A stretch of 64,000 nt of DNA from Chrysomallon squamiferum (GCA_012295275.1 CM022676.1:12413660-12477659); one strand, 5' to 3'. Positions 25,308 through 37,508 are shown, counted from the first letter of the stretch. A program made the numbers and translations. The notes: generated by a model from the letters alone, not told the origin.

Positions 25308-28300
25308 TTATTCTTTGTTATTTAATTTTATTCTTTTGTTTTTTAATTTATATCTATATCTATATATAATATAACATTTTAGGATTAAAGATTAATATTT
25401 TTCTAATTTTAAAATTTCAGTTATAGAATATTTGTGTCTAATTTGAAAAAAAAGAGAAATGTTCTATGAAATTTAGAATGATTAAATAAGGATATAAATA
25501 GTAAGCAATTTATGCTGGCGTGGCCTGTAACAAAATTCCAGATTATTTTTTTTTCACTTCCATCTAACACTTGAACAGAGAAAATAAAATAACTTTGTAA
25601 AGAGAAACTATAAGAATTGTATCTGATTTGAATTTCACCATTCCTTTTAATTCCATTAATCAAACTTTAGTTTTTCAAAACAAACTGTATATAAGAAAAT
25701 GCTGGAAACTATTTCAGTAAATAAATAAATGACTTAATAACCTATACAAAATACAAAGTAATTTGACGATTAATTTTAAATGAAATGTTTTAGTATTATT
25801 GTTACTCTTAATTAAAATACTTATTTTTATTATAATTTAATTTTCGAAAACAAAACAAAGTTGCTAATACTACTAATAATTCATAATAATTACTTACTGA
25901 TAATACTATCTTTAGTATTTAATTTTTGTTTACCATCATAAATCAGCAAGTTTATTACCTTAATATTTACTTTATGTCGAACTGAAAAAGCCAAAATTTT
26001 AAAATACATCAGTATATTATTTAAAACTTATTACATTTTCAGCTCCAGTGGCATCAGTTACTCTGGAGGTTTCAGGATCTACTCCAGGTTCTGTTGTTGT
26101 TGTGGAAGGAAGATCAGTTGAGTTCACCTGTTTTATACAAGGAGCAAAACCTGCACCCACAACATCTCAGGTGTCATGGTACAGACAAGACAAGTCAGGT
26201 AGTAACTTCACTTTACCTGGATCACCTGCTACACCTACTACACGTGACAGAAGTACATCTGTGAACTACACATACACTGCTGACAGACAACATAACAACG
26301 ACAGTGTTTTCTGTACTGCTAGAAACAGTCTGATGGAGAACAGTTCAGATTCAGATATCACATCCACAAACAAAATACAACTTAATGTGCAGTGTAAGTA
26401 TTATTTTATAATGTTAAAAAGTTAACAATAGTAACATCTCAGAATGACAAAGTGATTGCTAAAATAATTTCAAAAAATTCTGGACTGATATTCAAAAGGA
26501 TACTTTGTTATGGAGCCTAACATAAAACATTATGTGTGTGTGTGTATGAGTTTTTATAAGTTACTACATATATATTGTGTATATATTGTTAAGTATTCTT
26601 TTTTTCTCTGATTTTATATATACTATCAAGTGATCTCCTATAAATCGAGTTTTATAAAGTGTCTTTCCATCCAGCTTCATTTTATATTAACAAAGTGATT
26701 AACTTTCAGGGCCTCCAGTGAGTCCAGTTTTATCAGGAAACTGTCCATCCAGCTACATAAGTTCATCTACTACAGGAACATGTCACTGTTCTACATCTGA
26801 CAGTGGGAATCCAGCAGGGAACACTTCCTGGTTTAAACCAGATGGAACAAATACAGGAACAGATGACCTTGTACTAAACACAATACTACCACAAGAGCAC
26901 AACACCAGAGATTACACGTGCAGAACACAAAATATTGTGGGATCAAAAGAAATTATCTTTACACCAAAACTAGCATGTAAGTAAAATAAGCTGAACTCTG
27001 TAATATGACACCGATACCACTCATTTATCAAGTTTAAATATTGTATATGACTATGCAACTCCAGTCAGAATTAAAATATTTTTCCTTTGAAGATTCAGAT
27101 GCATTTTTTTTTAAATCAACAGCATATCTATGCACTTTTAATGTATAACCATTGTGTTCTATACATAATAAAGATCAGATGATTTTTATGAACTATTTTT
27201 ATACAAGGTACTTGAAATGTTAGATATACTAGGAGAAAAGAAATGGTTTAATTCCTTGTGGGCAAATCAGCTCAAATGCCTTTAGGTTCTATGAGAATTT
27301 CAAGTAAATTTCTTTAGTTATTTTTTACAGTGATTTAGGTAAGGCTTTCTTGTTGATTGTGAAATGCTGTCTATTGCATGTTTAATCATGTTAGTTTGCC
27401 TATTAACAGTTACTAAGGAAAAATAAGTCAGAAATTAGTTGTCATGGTTCTCGTTTTCATGTCGAATGATATTCCAAAACATGATAAATAATCCAATTAG
27501 GCACACAAGTTATGGATTTTATAGTTATGTTTGCAAATTAGTGGTATACTATTCATTCAAATAAAATTGAGCATATCTGAGCATCTGTATCACTACCAAA
27601 AATCGTACAGCTAATGAAAAGAGAAATTTGAAACTGAAGAAAACAAAAATTGAATATATGAATCTCACGGGTAATTAAGCACTCCATTCAAAATTTAGTA
27701 CTTTCAAAAAAATGTGGATAACAAAATAATATAATACATTTTAGAATTGTGTAATGATCTTTGAACTTTAGACAACAAGTCATGATATTATATTGAAAAA
27801 AAAAAATGTTGGAAACACAATGACTTTCTTTTCGGGTCAGAACAAATCTTGAAATTGCGACAAACAATTTAGTTGACATATATTTACTGAAATTTCCTTC
27901 ACCATATATAGTGAGAAGCACATGGTTCAGCCAGTGTCTGATAACGTTTCAGATATTTATTGTACCACCTGATTAGTTTAGGAAATATACTAGTTTGAAT
28001 TTTTCATCAAACATGGAAAAGAAGATTCATTAGAAATTGAACAAGCAGTAGCTATTTGTAACAGTTTTCTGTATTCACAAGTATTTGCAACCTTAATGTT
28101 TCCACTTGACCTTGAATATGACTTTTAAAATATCGATAGGCTAAAACGAAAATATTTCAAAATAGAAATTATAAATATATTTTATTAGTAAGGCACATAT
28201 TTTGTGTCTAGCATACCCCAATCCCCACAAAAAAGACAACAACATTTACTTCAATTAAGAGGCAATATTTTGAATAGATCCTCCAAACAGACCAACACTT

Positions 28301-30889
28301 TCATCAGATCCTGAACAGCCATGGCTAGAAAACACAGGAGGCTCTTTGATTTGTTCTTTACCTGACAGTGGTAAAGGAAATCCAGCAGCTGAGCTTTACT
28401 GGATTAGAAATGGATCTGACGTACAACACACAGGATTTAACTTGTCACTGACACCTACAAAGGAAGACAATGGAGTCTGGTACAAATGTTCAGCTGGAAA
28501 TCTCTTCACAGACACAAATGGACAACAGAGACCTGAGTCTAATTCTCTTCAGATGAATGTGTATTGTATGTTGTTTATTATTTAATATATATATATATAT
28601 AATTTTTTTGTTTATTTGTTTGCTGATCACCATTTTCACATTAACTAAGTAAACAAATAAGTAAATAAATAAGTGTACATATCTTTTGAATATATATTAA
28701 CTGCACTTTAATTTCACCTCTTTTACATTGTAATCAATGTTTTCTGTTTCCTCATATTTTAAATTTGTTTTACTTTTATTTTAATCTGTGTAGATGCTCC
28801 CAGAGTGAGAATTTTATCAGAGAGTCATATCAGAGTTGAACTGGGAAAACTTGTGATACTACGCTGTACAGCTGACAGTAATCCAGACAGTGTTGTATTT
28901 GAATGGCGAACTGGTACAAAACACCTCACTGACAGTTCTCTGTTTCAAATCTCCTCATTTCAACAGTCAGACCAAGGAGAGTACACGTGTTCAGCAACTT
29001 CAAAAACTTCATTTAACACTTCAATGTCAGGATCTGCCAGTGTCATGGTTACAGGTAACTTTATTTACACTTTTTTCATGTGACCTTTGTTAGCAAATGC
29101 AACTGATTTTGTTATTGTTTCCATACCTGTCAGAATTAGCCAGTGTCAATTTATATATGCAGACTTTATTAAAATGTGGGGGTGGGTGTATCTATATATA
29201 TAGATAGATACACGCACGCACACGCACACACACACACACACACAAACACACACATATACATATTATTCCCAACATTAAAATATTTAAATATATTGCTGAT
29301 GAAAATTAAAACATAAATCCTTTTTCACGTTTTAGTTCTTGAATCAGCTCCTGAATGGTGTTACTGCACAAATGTGTTAGAAACTTCAGTTGATCTCAAG
29401 TGGAAGTACGACACAAACAAGTTCACTAGATTCACAGTTGAACAACGCTTGTCTACTGAAGACCAGTCTACCAGTCTGCAAGTGTCAGACAATAAGACAC
29501 ACGACAAGACTTTTTCTTTACACATTTCTCATCTCAAGTCCAATTCTTCCTACCACTTTAAAATTTACTCTTCTGCAAATAAAAATGACAGCCGTTACTG
29601 TTTGACTCTGTGTACCACTTTAACAACAATAAATTGTAGTAAGTAAAACATAGAAGTAAAACATATTTGTTACAATACTTTTCTATAGATAAATGAGAAT
29701 TCATACGTTGTGAAATTATTTACATTTTAAATTAAATCTTTTTAAATTATATTTAATATATCTTACAGATATAAATCGTTTTAAAAGTTGGTAGTTTTCA
29801 CCTATTGATTTACTGCTAGCTTTGAAATATCATTATCAGTAAATGTAAGAGAATAAAGAAAATAAGACAGATCACTGAATTAAGTTCTATAATGTATTAT
29901 TATAATTACTGTAGTAGGATCTTCGTCCCTGTCAACACAAGGGACTGGAATTGGAATTGGTCTTGTAGTAGGAATAGTTCTGATCTGCCTTGTTGAAACA
30001 ATTATTCTACTCATCTTGAGGAAAAGAGGTTATACAATCCGAGGTCAGTTTTTCTCTTTTTCATTGATTTATTGATTTCTTTATTTACTTTTATTTTCTG
30101 TCTGTTAGTTTATATATGTGTGTGTGTATGTGTGTGTGACTTGTTCCTTTTCTTTTTTGTTTAACTGTTTCTTTCTTCATTTGCTTGATTAAATATAACT
30201 TAAATTATGATAATGTAACAATACTTATTTAGCTTGCTAAATAAAATTTTATAACATATCCTGCAGACACAGACAGCAAGAATGAAAATGAAATGCATAC
30301 GTGAGTATTGTTTTGAAATGTTTCCGAACAGTACTATGATAATTTCTGATACTGAGGCATCTCTCTACTAAATTACCCGCAGCAGCTGTTTGACATATAA
30401 CCAATATGTATAAAGTGATAAACTGTATTATATAACTATTTCACTTTAAAGCAAGTGTTGTTCTAAAATTAAATGCGGATAAAACATATATTAACTGATA
30501 ACAGCATATGTACATTGTTGCATTAATAAAAAATACTTCCATAAATTATGTGAATGTCTCGTTAATAAAATCATACTAAGCACAAATATACCTGGTAACA
30601 CAACAATATACTGTTTCTCTTATATTGTACAGATACCAAGATCTGTCTATGGATTCAGTCCAGGAAACAGCTGTTCGTTCAGGTAAAATAAGAAATCACG
30701 TGTTTTGAATATCGTTTTTCGATCCTAGTTTTATTAGTAAAATTTCCATTAGAAAGTAATTAACTTGTTAATACTTAAAACGACTCAAACTGAAGTATGT
30801 TTTGAAATACAAGTCAAGACGACTGCGGAAATGTAAAATCAGATACCAGTTTTTCATATACATCAACGAACATTATGCAGCTACCCAGA

Positions 30890-30937
<48 letters not shown>

Positions 30938-31402
30938 TCGAACACACATTTTATTCTCTTCATGAAGAGCATGTATCAATAAAATTAATACCAGCAATTA
31001 CAGTTAACATACAAAATTGAGTATGTCAAATACTTTCTCTAGCCATTGATCTTTACAAATAGTTTTAGTATTCAGTTATTTGTAAAATTTGTTGAGATAT
31101 TCGGCTTGATGAGGAAATATTATTTTCCCTTAATACAGCCATTAATATTATTTTTCCCCACAAAGTGACTTGGACATATTTTTAATTGTTGTTCTTGTTG
31201 TTCTTCTTCTGAATTATCTTCGTCAGATTTCCACATTCAAAAATAAAATAACGTATTGAATACAGAAATGTATTAGTTAGTGTTTTAAATTATGAGTGGT
31301 GTTCATTATACTTTACCGGTATAGAATTAGGACATATTTTCTAAAATAACTGATTAGAAACAAATATATTTTTTAAGTTAAATTTCAAATATTGTATGTA
31401 TG

Positions 31403-31434
<32 letters not shown>

Positions 31435-31981
31435 TGTATGTATGTATGCATGCATGTATGTATTTATGTATGTATGTATGAGTGCATACATGCATGTATG
31501 GATGCGTATATGTATATACGTGTTTTAAATTGAGAGAAGCTACAATGAATTAAATAAATCGAAATTATCACCTAATAGTTTTTCCAAATTACGATAATCA
31601 TTTAATTTAATAAATATTTTCTAGAAAATATAGCTGAATCGAAAAGAAAAATAGTTTTTCAAAACGTACACAAAGATTTATAGAAATACTAATACATTTA
31701 TAGAACATTCTGAAACCTCTACTACTGAGTACGAGTGTCTGCAATCACGCCATGCACCTGCGTATGAAAACATAACCAATAACAAACGGAGTCCAGGTAA
31801 CATTATTTATTGTCATACAGTTTTTCAAATTCCCATTTAGAATTGTTTACTTTGATTTATTATCTAAAAGTTTATCCACTTACGACATAAGTCGACAATA
31901 AAATATTCATATGTTAAAATAAAATATACATTTCTAAAAAAAATCTCAAATGATTTCATTCGTTATTGGTTATCACCAGTC

Positions 31982-32046
<65 letters not shown>

Positions 32047-32183
32047 AAACAACTTTTGTTTGAAAGCATGGCTTCCAGAATTTTTAATAGTTATTTTCAA
32101 TTTATTTTTATCCCAAATCGTTTTTTTTTTCAATGTTTGTTTTTCCCTTTTTTCTAGGGAATGTATACGAAAATACTGTGTAA
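21050..32183 (+). CDS. Gene B: Ig5-FN3 single-pass receptor with tyrosine-motif tail
   Basis: Complete twelve-exon model: 21050-21104, 24664-24990, 26043-26393, 26710-26976, 28278-28565, 28794-29054, 29336-29638, 29918-30043, 30267-30300, 30633-30682, 31704-31796, 32158-32183. It totals 2181 nt, 726 aa plus stop, frame kept throughout. Layout: signal peptide, Ig1-Ig5, FN3, transmembrane helix, tail of about 60 residues with YQDL, YECL, YENI and YENT. Except for the first tail intron (two bases over), introns are phase 1. A type I plasma-membrane protein; the Ig/FN3 ectodomain suggests cell adhesion or recognition and the tail suggests SH2-mediated signalling (inference). Paralogous to gene C: Ig1, Ig2 and Ig3 correspond in order, B Ig4 matches C Ig6 and B Ig5 matches C Ig7. 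No orthologue named; family assignment is firm, function is not. Confidence 0.82.
21105..24663. other. Gene B intron 1 with decayed repeat-derived sequence
   Basis: Holds (TTA)n at 21112-21168, an AT/AC tract at about 22937-22982 and a region from about 21900 to 24560 whose base composition is less AT-rich than its surroundings and contains broken open frames. One piece (23246-23437) looks transposon-derived. No host exon recognised. Confidence 0.5.
23246..23437 (+). pseudogene. Relic of a repetitive, probably transposon-derived protein
   Basis: Open frame reading DTTVEKHRQIISEIVAADAL then SSCDTVPGCF, and VLKVVRNGF with SLLGKIDA, ending at TGA 23435-23437. The pattern (E-I-V-A-A-x-A-L-S-x-C-D-T-V) resembles the HAxTGCDT block of a nuclease-like protein that is highly repetitive in molluscs and other invertebrates, sometimes linked to DNA transposons. 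That link is from memory of the family and needs a search. Surrounding frames are broken. Confidence 0.4.
24664..24990 (+). CDS. Gene B exon 2, Ig domain 1
   Basis: Acceptor TTTTCAG, donor GTAAGT, phase 1 to phase 1, 108 codons. Key residues: Cys in YTLFCSV, extra Cys in SLCLVSTSC and YNCGCF, closing Cys in WRCYHTS. Six cysteines suggest extra disulfides. N-glycosylation sequons NGS and NLT. About 95% identical by eye to 41571-41900. Confidence 0.8.
25265..25308. repeat. (TTA)n microsatellite in gene B intron
   Basis: About 14 triplets. Gene C has a similar tract in the corresponding intron (about 42171-42232), so it predates or accompanied the duplication. Confidence 0.9.
26043..26393 (+). 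CDS. Gene B exon 3, Ig domain 2
   Basis: Acceptor TTTCAG, donor GTAAGT, phase 1 both sides. Ig core VEFTCFIQG, VSWYRQD, then DSVFCTARN. NFT and NYT sequons. Same 351-nt length as gene C exon 43078-43428; only two base differences in roughly the first 200 nt, many more afterwards. Confidence 0.85.
26710..26976 (+). CDS. Gene B exon 4, Ig domain 3
   Basis: Acceptor CTTTCAG, donor GTAAGT, phase 1. Ig core GTCHCSTSDSGNPAG, SWFKPDG, DYTCRTQN, with an additional Cys in SGNCPSS. Short C2/I-type domain. Counterpart in gene C is 43769-44032. Confidence 0.83.
28278..28565 (+). CDS. Gene B exon 5, Ig domain 4
   Basis: Acceptor is a weak GAATAG, donor GTATGT, phase 1. Ig core SLICSLPDSG, LYWIRNG, GVWYKCSAGN. 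Best match inside the window is gene C Ig6 (48691-48975): both start YPPxxPxL and have GNPxA(E/D) before the Trp. Confidence 0.8.
28794..29054 (+). CDS. Gene B exon 6, Ig domain 5
   Basis: Acceptor TGTGTAG, donor GTAACT, phase 1. Ig core VILRCTADSNPDS, FEWRTG, DQGEYTCSAT. The DxGxYxC motif is intact. Closest to gene C Ig7 (CTADSNPP, GTYTCKAT). Confidence 0.84.
29202..29262. repeat. (CA)n tract in gene B intron
   Basis: Interrupted CA dinucleotides. Confidence 0.9.
29336..29638 (+). CDS. Gene B exon 7, fibronectin type III domain
   Basis: Acceptor TTTTAG, donor GTAAGT (29639); an upstream GTAGTA three bases earlier also keeps phase. VDLKWKYD, RFTVEQRLS, LHISHLKSNSSYHFKIYS give the FN3 strand pattern with the conserved Trp and Leu/Tyr positions. 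Membrane-proximal as in gene C. Confidence 0.75.
29918..30043 (+). CDS. Gene B exon 8, transmembrane segment
   Basis: A tandem acceptor (GTAGTAG) allows the start at 29915 or 29918 in the same frame. Hydrophobic run GIGIGLVVGIVLICLVETII then LLIL, followed by basic RKRGYTIR on the cytoplasmic side. A glutamate sits inside the hydrophobic run. Donor GTCAGT. Confidence 0.8.
30267..30300 (+). CDS. Gene B exon 9, tail
   Basis: Acceptor CTGCAG, donor GTGAGT; leaves two bases. Reads TDSKNENEMH. The phase pattern is shared with genes A and C. Confidence 0.7.
30633..30682 (+). CDS. Gene B exon 10, tail with YQDL
   Basis: Acceptor TGTACAG, donor GTAAAA. Reads YQDLSMDSVQETAVRS. A YxxL motif starts the exon, matching the position of YENV in gene C. 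Confidence 0.72.
30889..30935. repeat. (GA)n microsatellite in gene B intron
   Basis: About 22 AG units. Confidence 0.95.
31393..31520. repeat. (GTAT)n tract in gene B intron
   Basis: Tetranucleotide array with GCAT interruptions. Confidence 0.95.
31704..31796 (+). CDS. Gene B exon 11, tail with YECL and YENI
   Basis: Acceptor TTTATAG, donor GTAACA, phase 1. Contains TEYECL, close to an ITSM but with Leu at +3, and PAYENI, a YxN and YxxI context. Confidence 0.72.
31981..32049. repeat. (AAT)n then (AAG)n compound microsatellite
   Basis: AAT triplets switch sharply to AAG triplets, about 110 bp before the last exon of gene B. Confidence 0.95.
32158..32183 (+). CDS. Gene B exon 12, last residues and stop
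   Basis: Long T tract with TTCTAG, then NVYENTV and TAA. A third NVYxN/YEN motif of the same type as in genes A and C. Confidence 0.7.
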
Positions 32184-32285
32184 CTGATTCTACATCTAAA
32201 AATTACAAAGATGAAATTTTTCGCACCTGTGTGGAAGGTCTTTAGAAATATTTTCGGAAACGATGAAGATATATTATAGATCTGT

Positions 32286-32505
32286 AATAAAGTGACAGTG
32301 TAAAATATTAAATAACATTTAGTTGTGTTTCTCTGTCTGTATCGAATCGGTACTGAACTTCGATTAGTTTCGTCTACATGAGTGCTTGTTTATCAGAGTT
32401 AACTGAAACGTTTCTTTTTTTCTTTTTAGTAATATATATACTTTATTATTCTGTACTTTCTATAAGAAAACATCTAATGTCATCGTCGTTTCACGAAGTA
32501 ATAAA
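32286..32505 (+). terminator. Probable poly(A) signals of gene B
   Basis: AATAAA at 32286-32291 (about 100 bp after the stop) and at 32500-32505. Either could be used. Confidence 0.4.
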
Positions 32506-33109
32506 ATGTTATTTGTAATTTATTTCTCAAATTAACGATGGAACGGATATTTTCACACGAAATCTGTAACAAAGTGAGATATTTAAATTTGATATTTACT
32601 GTAATAAAAATGTTCACTGTAATCTAACTGTTTGATTTTAAATTCATTCACCCAGTTTAGCCTTTTCCCTTTACGCCTCAGTTTGGAGAGTGGGTTTTCA
32701 TCGAAAAAGAAAATATTGTAATTAAGAAAATTACCTTTTGTAATTCTGTAATTTCTCTATTCACTGCCAGATACATATCAATTTATTAAATATCATCGTT
32801 TAAAGGAACACAATTAATTGATATTTTGCAGATGTATTGTTTGAAAAACAAATGATTAGGCAATGAATTAGATATAAAATTATCAGTTATTGACCGATTC
32901 GGAAGTGCGTGGTATGAAAACAGTTCAGATTATTAGTTACATTCAAGTGTGCAATAAGAGTCGTACACGCTTTGCTGAGTTAGTGGACTGAAATAAGCTC
33001 ACAATAAATAAGTTCATCTTATTTTATAAATATAAATGTTTTATAAATAGCGAAATTTTCAAGGTATGATTACTGACAAATAACAGAAACAAAAAATCAT
33101 GTGAAATGT

Positions 33110-33301
33110 AATACATAAAGTGAAATAAATATACAAAAAATAAACACTTTAATAGAATGACAGCGCTATAGAAACGTGACACAATAACTTAACCTAGATA
33201 AAGTACAACTCGTGTACCTGGAAGAAACAAGTTTAGTCACAACATTCACAATGGCGCTGTTGAGATTATTTGTTTCTTTGTTTGTTTGTTTGTTTATTTA
33301 G
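33110..33301 (+). pseudogene. Leader cassette 2: dead promoter/leader exon copy
   Basis: Carries the conserved upstream block (GACAGCGCTATAG, TTAACCTAGATAAAG, CTGGAAGAAACAAG) and MALLRLFVSLFVCLFI from the ATG at 33251, then TAG at 33299-33301. TTTG repeats have replaced the second half and the splice donor is gone. No Ig exons follow before the next cassette. Confidence 0.7.
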
Positions 33302-33743
33302 TTAGTTATTTATTGATACATTAAAACATGTTAGATAAAACCGACCAAGACCATATAGTGAAAACGTAAGATCTTTATTCAGTCTGTTTCCTGATAGGAG
33401 CTGGTTTAATGTAGAAATGTTTTTATCACCGTATGTTATTTAAACTGCACGATCTCTCTATCACAAGCGAATGAATCACTTCATCTAAACAGTGTGAAAT
33501 ATATGTATGACAGTATGCGACGTCTGCAGTTTATATTTAATTATATTATATGCATACTATTAGATTAATTACAGAGAACGGTTTCACATTTCTCCATTTC
33601 TGTTTTGTTTAATCAAAACGCCGAATGCAGAATTAGAACGCTAATAACACGAATTAAGAATGTATTGATTGTTAATAAATTGTTTGTAAAATCAACTAAA
33701 CAGCATTCGTTTTCATTTATTTTTGTCTATTTTTTATTTTATT

Positions 33744-36274
33744 ATTAGTATTATCATAGCGGGGAGAAACGTAAGCAGTTTAAAATACAATATATTTAAC
33801 TATAGCAACGTGATTTATAAAGCTAAAGTCGTCAAGTTACAATCCATCCAATCTAAGAATAGACATATAATTAATTAAAATACCTAACTACATTAATACG
33901 TAACGATATCAGCAGGTTCCAATTAATGGGTATGCGCCGATTTTTGACCAATATTGCGTTATATCCAGCAATATTCATACAGCCATCATCAACAACAGCT
34001 ACAACTACTACTCAGATCACGTCTTCTTCTATGTCAACAACTAGTGATTCAGCCATTCCCTACCAGTACAAACGGTTACTCCCATCATGGCCCATGTAAC
34101 ACTGAGAAAATTTTGTGGCAACCAGAATATGTCGACCTGGTGGAATGATTTCACAGGACTAATTGCCTTAAACGGTTACTCAAGTGAACGAGCGTGTCTG
34201 TTGGTGCCATTCTGTTTAGAGGGACCAGCCAAGATGTGGCATCAGGACTTAACAGAAGAAACAAAGAAAAGCCTGCCACTCCTGAAACAAGCCTTGAGAA
34301 CCGGTTGAAACAATGTTCGGTTTTCCACTTGGCACTTTTCTCCATGTCACAGAAAACACTTGAGGCCGTGGAGGACTACATAACACGAATCCAAACAGCT
34401 ACACAACATAAACGCCTATCAAAAGAGCATGTAGTAGCAATAGCTGTAAATGGCCTTCAGGAGACTCTTCGACAGTGGGTCTACAATAAAGAGCCCACAA
34501 CGCTTGAAGAAGTTAGGCATTTTGCACATGTAGCTAACCAATCCACTATAAAGATGCAGCTGCTCAGTACGGCTAAATTGGAAGAAAAGGTGGGTCACCC
34601 GACGACATTGGTGCAGGCCTTACTAAATAACGAAGGTAATGCGGTAAACCGACTACAGCAGAGTCCAACAGGAAAATGCCACCATCTCAGGCATCTAGCC
34701 GAAGACGTTTCTGGCAACACTTTCCAGCCCCAAGAAACAAAGCTTACCACAACGAGAATCAGGAGCCTGCATAGCAAGCAGTATTTCGACCAGCAAACCA
34801 ACCAAGATTCCAGCCACAATACCAGCGAGCTCACCAGGACAGACCGATGTCGGCTCCACTGCAGCGAAAAACCAGACAGTACCAGCACCCTCTACCACCC
34901 TAACTACGACAGCGATGTAAAGGATGTGGTGAGTATTGCCCTGCTTCTCCACCTCTTATAACCGTGTTTATTTTTTTCCTTGGTTATTATTTTGCAGTAT
35001 AACTACTTTGGGGAATGCAGTCTGGGAGCAGTGGGGTCCAGTCTAAATACAAAAAATGAAAGAGAGATGAGCCGAGTTCCGAAGTGTTTATTGCTGGACA
35101 GACAAGTACGTTGTCCTTCTACATAGAATACATACATATACAGTTTGCAACAATATAAGAGCTATACACAAAATTGATTCATACATATATATTAATTATG
35201 CATAATGGCTGTATACACAGGTAACAGTAAATAACTGTATTAGTTAATTGTGTATATATTGTTTCAATGTTTATTATTGTACATATAGTTATGAACGATT
35301 TGTAATATTAGATCAATAAAGTACATATTGCGTGTGTTCCTGTGGCACCAACGACATGTAATAAATAGCATTTTATAACAAACATAGATTAAAGGTACTT
35401 ACCTAAATATAAAAATGAAAGAGAGATGAGCCGAGTTCCGAAGTGTTTATTCTAGGTCAGCCAAGTGCGTTGTAACTGGACACTTGAACCTTGAACCTTG
35501 AAACAAATTAACGTACTAATCAAAGCAAGCTGTTGTGAAGCACGTCTACGACAGGCACACTTTCTGACAGGTCAGCGGGTGTGTCCGTCACAGAAAAGAG
35601 TTTTGGGTAAGGAACGAGGAAATGGGTTCTCGTTACGATTACTGGACACAACGAGTACGTTGATGTTTTCCGCTCGTTGTTGTTTCCGGCACTTGTCTTG
35701 CTCGTTGAATATCTCATATTCGTCACCGGGTCCGTGTTGGTTGCGTCCTGTTTGTTTGTTCTCTTCTCGGCTGCTATTGATGTTTCTTTGTTATTTTTGG
35801 CTGCTTCCCTCTGGTCCAACAATTCCAAACTTTTTTTTCATAATAATAATACTTTTTTTTGATACTGGACACTGCATGAATGAATGAAAAAGAAAAATTA
35901 ACGTGCTAATTACTGGACACTGGTCTGTGCGTTATTTTATAGCACTCGGCTCATATCGTTACGTATTAATGTATTTAGGTATTTTAATTATTGTTTAGAT
36001 TATTGCAGTAATCAATTTACTCGGGATAAGACATCTTTTGTCTACAGCGGTCCTTAATCGGCGCATACCCATTAATTGGAGCCGGCTCATATCATTACGT
36101 ATTAATGTATTTAGCTATTTTAATTAATTATATGTCTGTTGTTAGATTGGATGTATTGTAACTTGACGACTTTGGCTTTATAACTGACGTTGCTATAGTT
36201 AAATATATTTTATTTTAATCTGCTTATGGCATGTCCAAGCGAGGCGTTTCCCCCCACTATGTTAGTATTACTAC
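33744..36274 (+). mobile_element. Inverted-repeat-bounded element carrying a Ty3/Gypsy-like gag
   Basis: About 200 bp at 33744-33940 is the reverse complement of 36058-36274; the left arm lacks about 19 bp near its outer end. Inside is a degraded gag (separate entry), a pair of direct repeats of about 65 bp (35042-35108 and 35402-35472, both with GAGATGAGCCGAGTTCCGAA) and a partial second copy of the right arm (35938-35992). No reverse transcriptase or integrase is recognisable. It could be a retroelement trapped between inverted LTR-like pieces or a foldback element that captured gag. Confidence 0.6.
34087..34970 (+). pseudogene. Degraded Ty3/Gypsy-like gag
   Basis: Starts MAHVTLRKFCGNQNMSTWW; the capsid-like part (FTGLIALNGYSSERACLLVP, GPAKMWHQDL, ALFSMSQKTLEAVEDYITRI) has the spacing of retrotransposon gag. 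A frameshift near 34300 moves the frame, and another near 34690 would be needed to reach a CKGCG zinc-knuckle start near 34920. No pol follows. Clearly inactive. Confidence 0.7.
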
Positions 36275-36281
36275 TACTGCA

Positions 36282-36362
36282 ACAACAACAACAACAACTA
36301 CTACTACAGCTACTACTACAACAACAACAACTACTACTACTACTACAACTACTACTACTCTT
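36282..36362. repeat. (ACA)/(ACT)n microsatellite
   Basis: About 80 bp of mixed ACA and ACT triplets directly beside the right arm of the gag element. Confidence 0.9.
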
Positions 36363-36689
36363 ATTTATTTATTAGAGTATTAAGACAGTATCTAAGGCCA
36401 GGCTTAATTAACAGTACCACTTACGCAGACAACCTATATGTAGTAAAGAAGTCTGTAAATACATTATACAATACAGAATAATGTAGATGTTTATTTTAAT
36501 GTTATTACTGTAGTATTTCTTCTCATCCAACAGTTAAATAATGAATCATTGACATGATTACAATGGTAAACACATTGCACCGTTGTTTCTGCTTCACTTG
36601 ATACAATAAGTATGTACTTATCTTACTTAATTGTTAATGCTGGCAGCCACAATAGGTTTATGTAACTGAGACAAAGCTAGTCTCTTTAT

Positions 36690-36800
36690 AGTAGAGAAGG
36701 CGCTGTACTAATATCGTGGCACAGCAAGTTAACCTAGTTAGAGTACAACTCGTGTACCTGAAAGAAACAGGATTTGTCAGAATATATACACCTGCTCCAA
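36690..36800 (+). pseudogene. Leader cassette 3: dead promoter remnant without ATG
   Basis: Retains GGCGCTGTACTAATA, AAGTTAACCTAGTTAGAG, CAACTCGTGTACCTG and AAAGAAACAGG in order, as in cassettes 2 and 4, but the initiator region has decayed and no leader peptide remains. Downstream sequence near 36940-37010 still resembles intron 1 of the other units. Confidence 0.6.
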
Positions 36801-37508
36801 TCAAACATTTATTTGTTTCTGTCATAACTGTTACTGTCCAAATACATTTTTATTTTTATTTTGTAATTGATAAATTAAAACAAATATGCTGGATACTACC
36901 GATCGTCCGATCTATGTACTGAAAACTCAGTTTGGTTACGGTTGGTTTTGTGTTAAAACTTAAAGCTTTATCACTATATGTTATTTAAACATGACGGGTA
37001 TGTCACTAGTGAAAATACAGTGAAAATACATTTTTTAACTAAAGCTTTTCTAATGTAAATATCAATACGAGACGTTTATTTAAATCTATATCCACACACA
37101 CACACACACACACACGCACACATTCGTGGAACAAATAGTTTTTTGTAAAGAAACAAGATTTTTGCTCGATGATACACTCAGCTCTGCACGTTAATCAATG
37201 GGCTCCTTTCAACGTTCGCAGTAGAGCATATTCTAGAACATTGCTTAGATTGTTACGAATTTAGAACCCTGAAACCATCCTGTATTTTCTGTATAAAACT
37301 ATTCTCATCCACTAGATAAATAACAAAATTTGAGTTATTTATTAATTCATAAACATATTTCGCAATAATACAAAAAAAAAAAAAAAAAAAAAAAATAAGG
37401 CCAGTTAAATTATTAACAGTTTAAAATACAGAATTACTTAACTGAATTCTGTAGAAAAATGGAATCAGTCATGGGAGAATAAAATAATTATATAAGTTGT
37501 AAGTAGAG

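Noticed and set aside
35498-35887. 129-codon frame inside the gag element
   Set aside because: No recognised domain and a competing minus-strand frame; the region is made of repeats of the mobile element.
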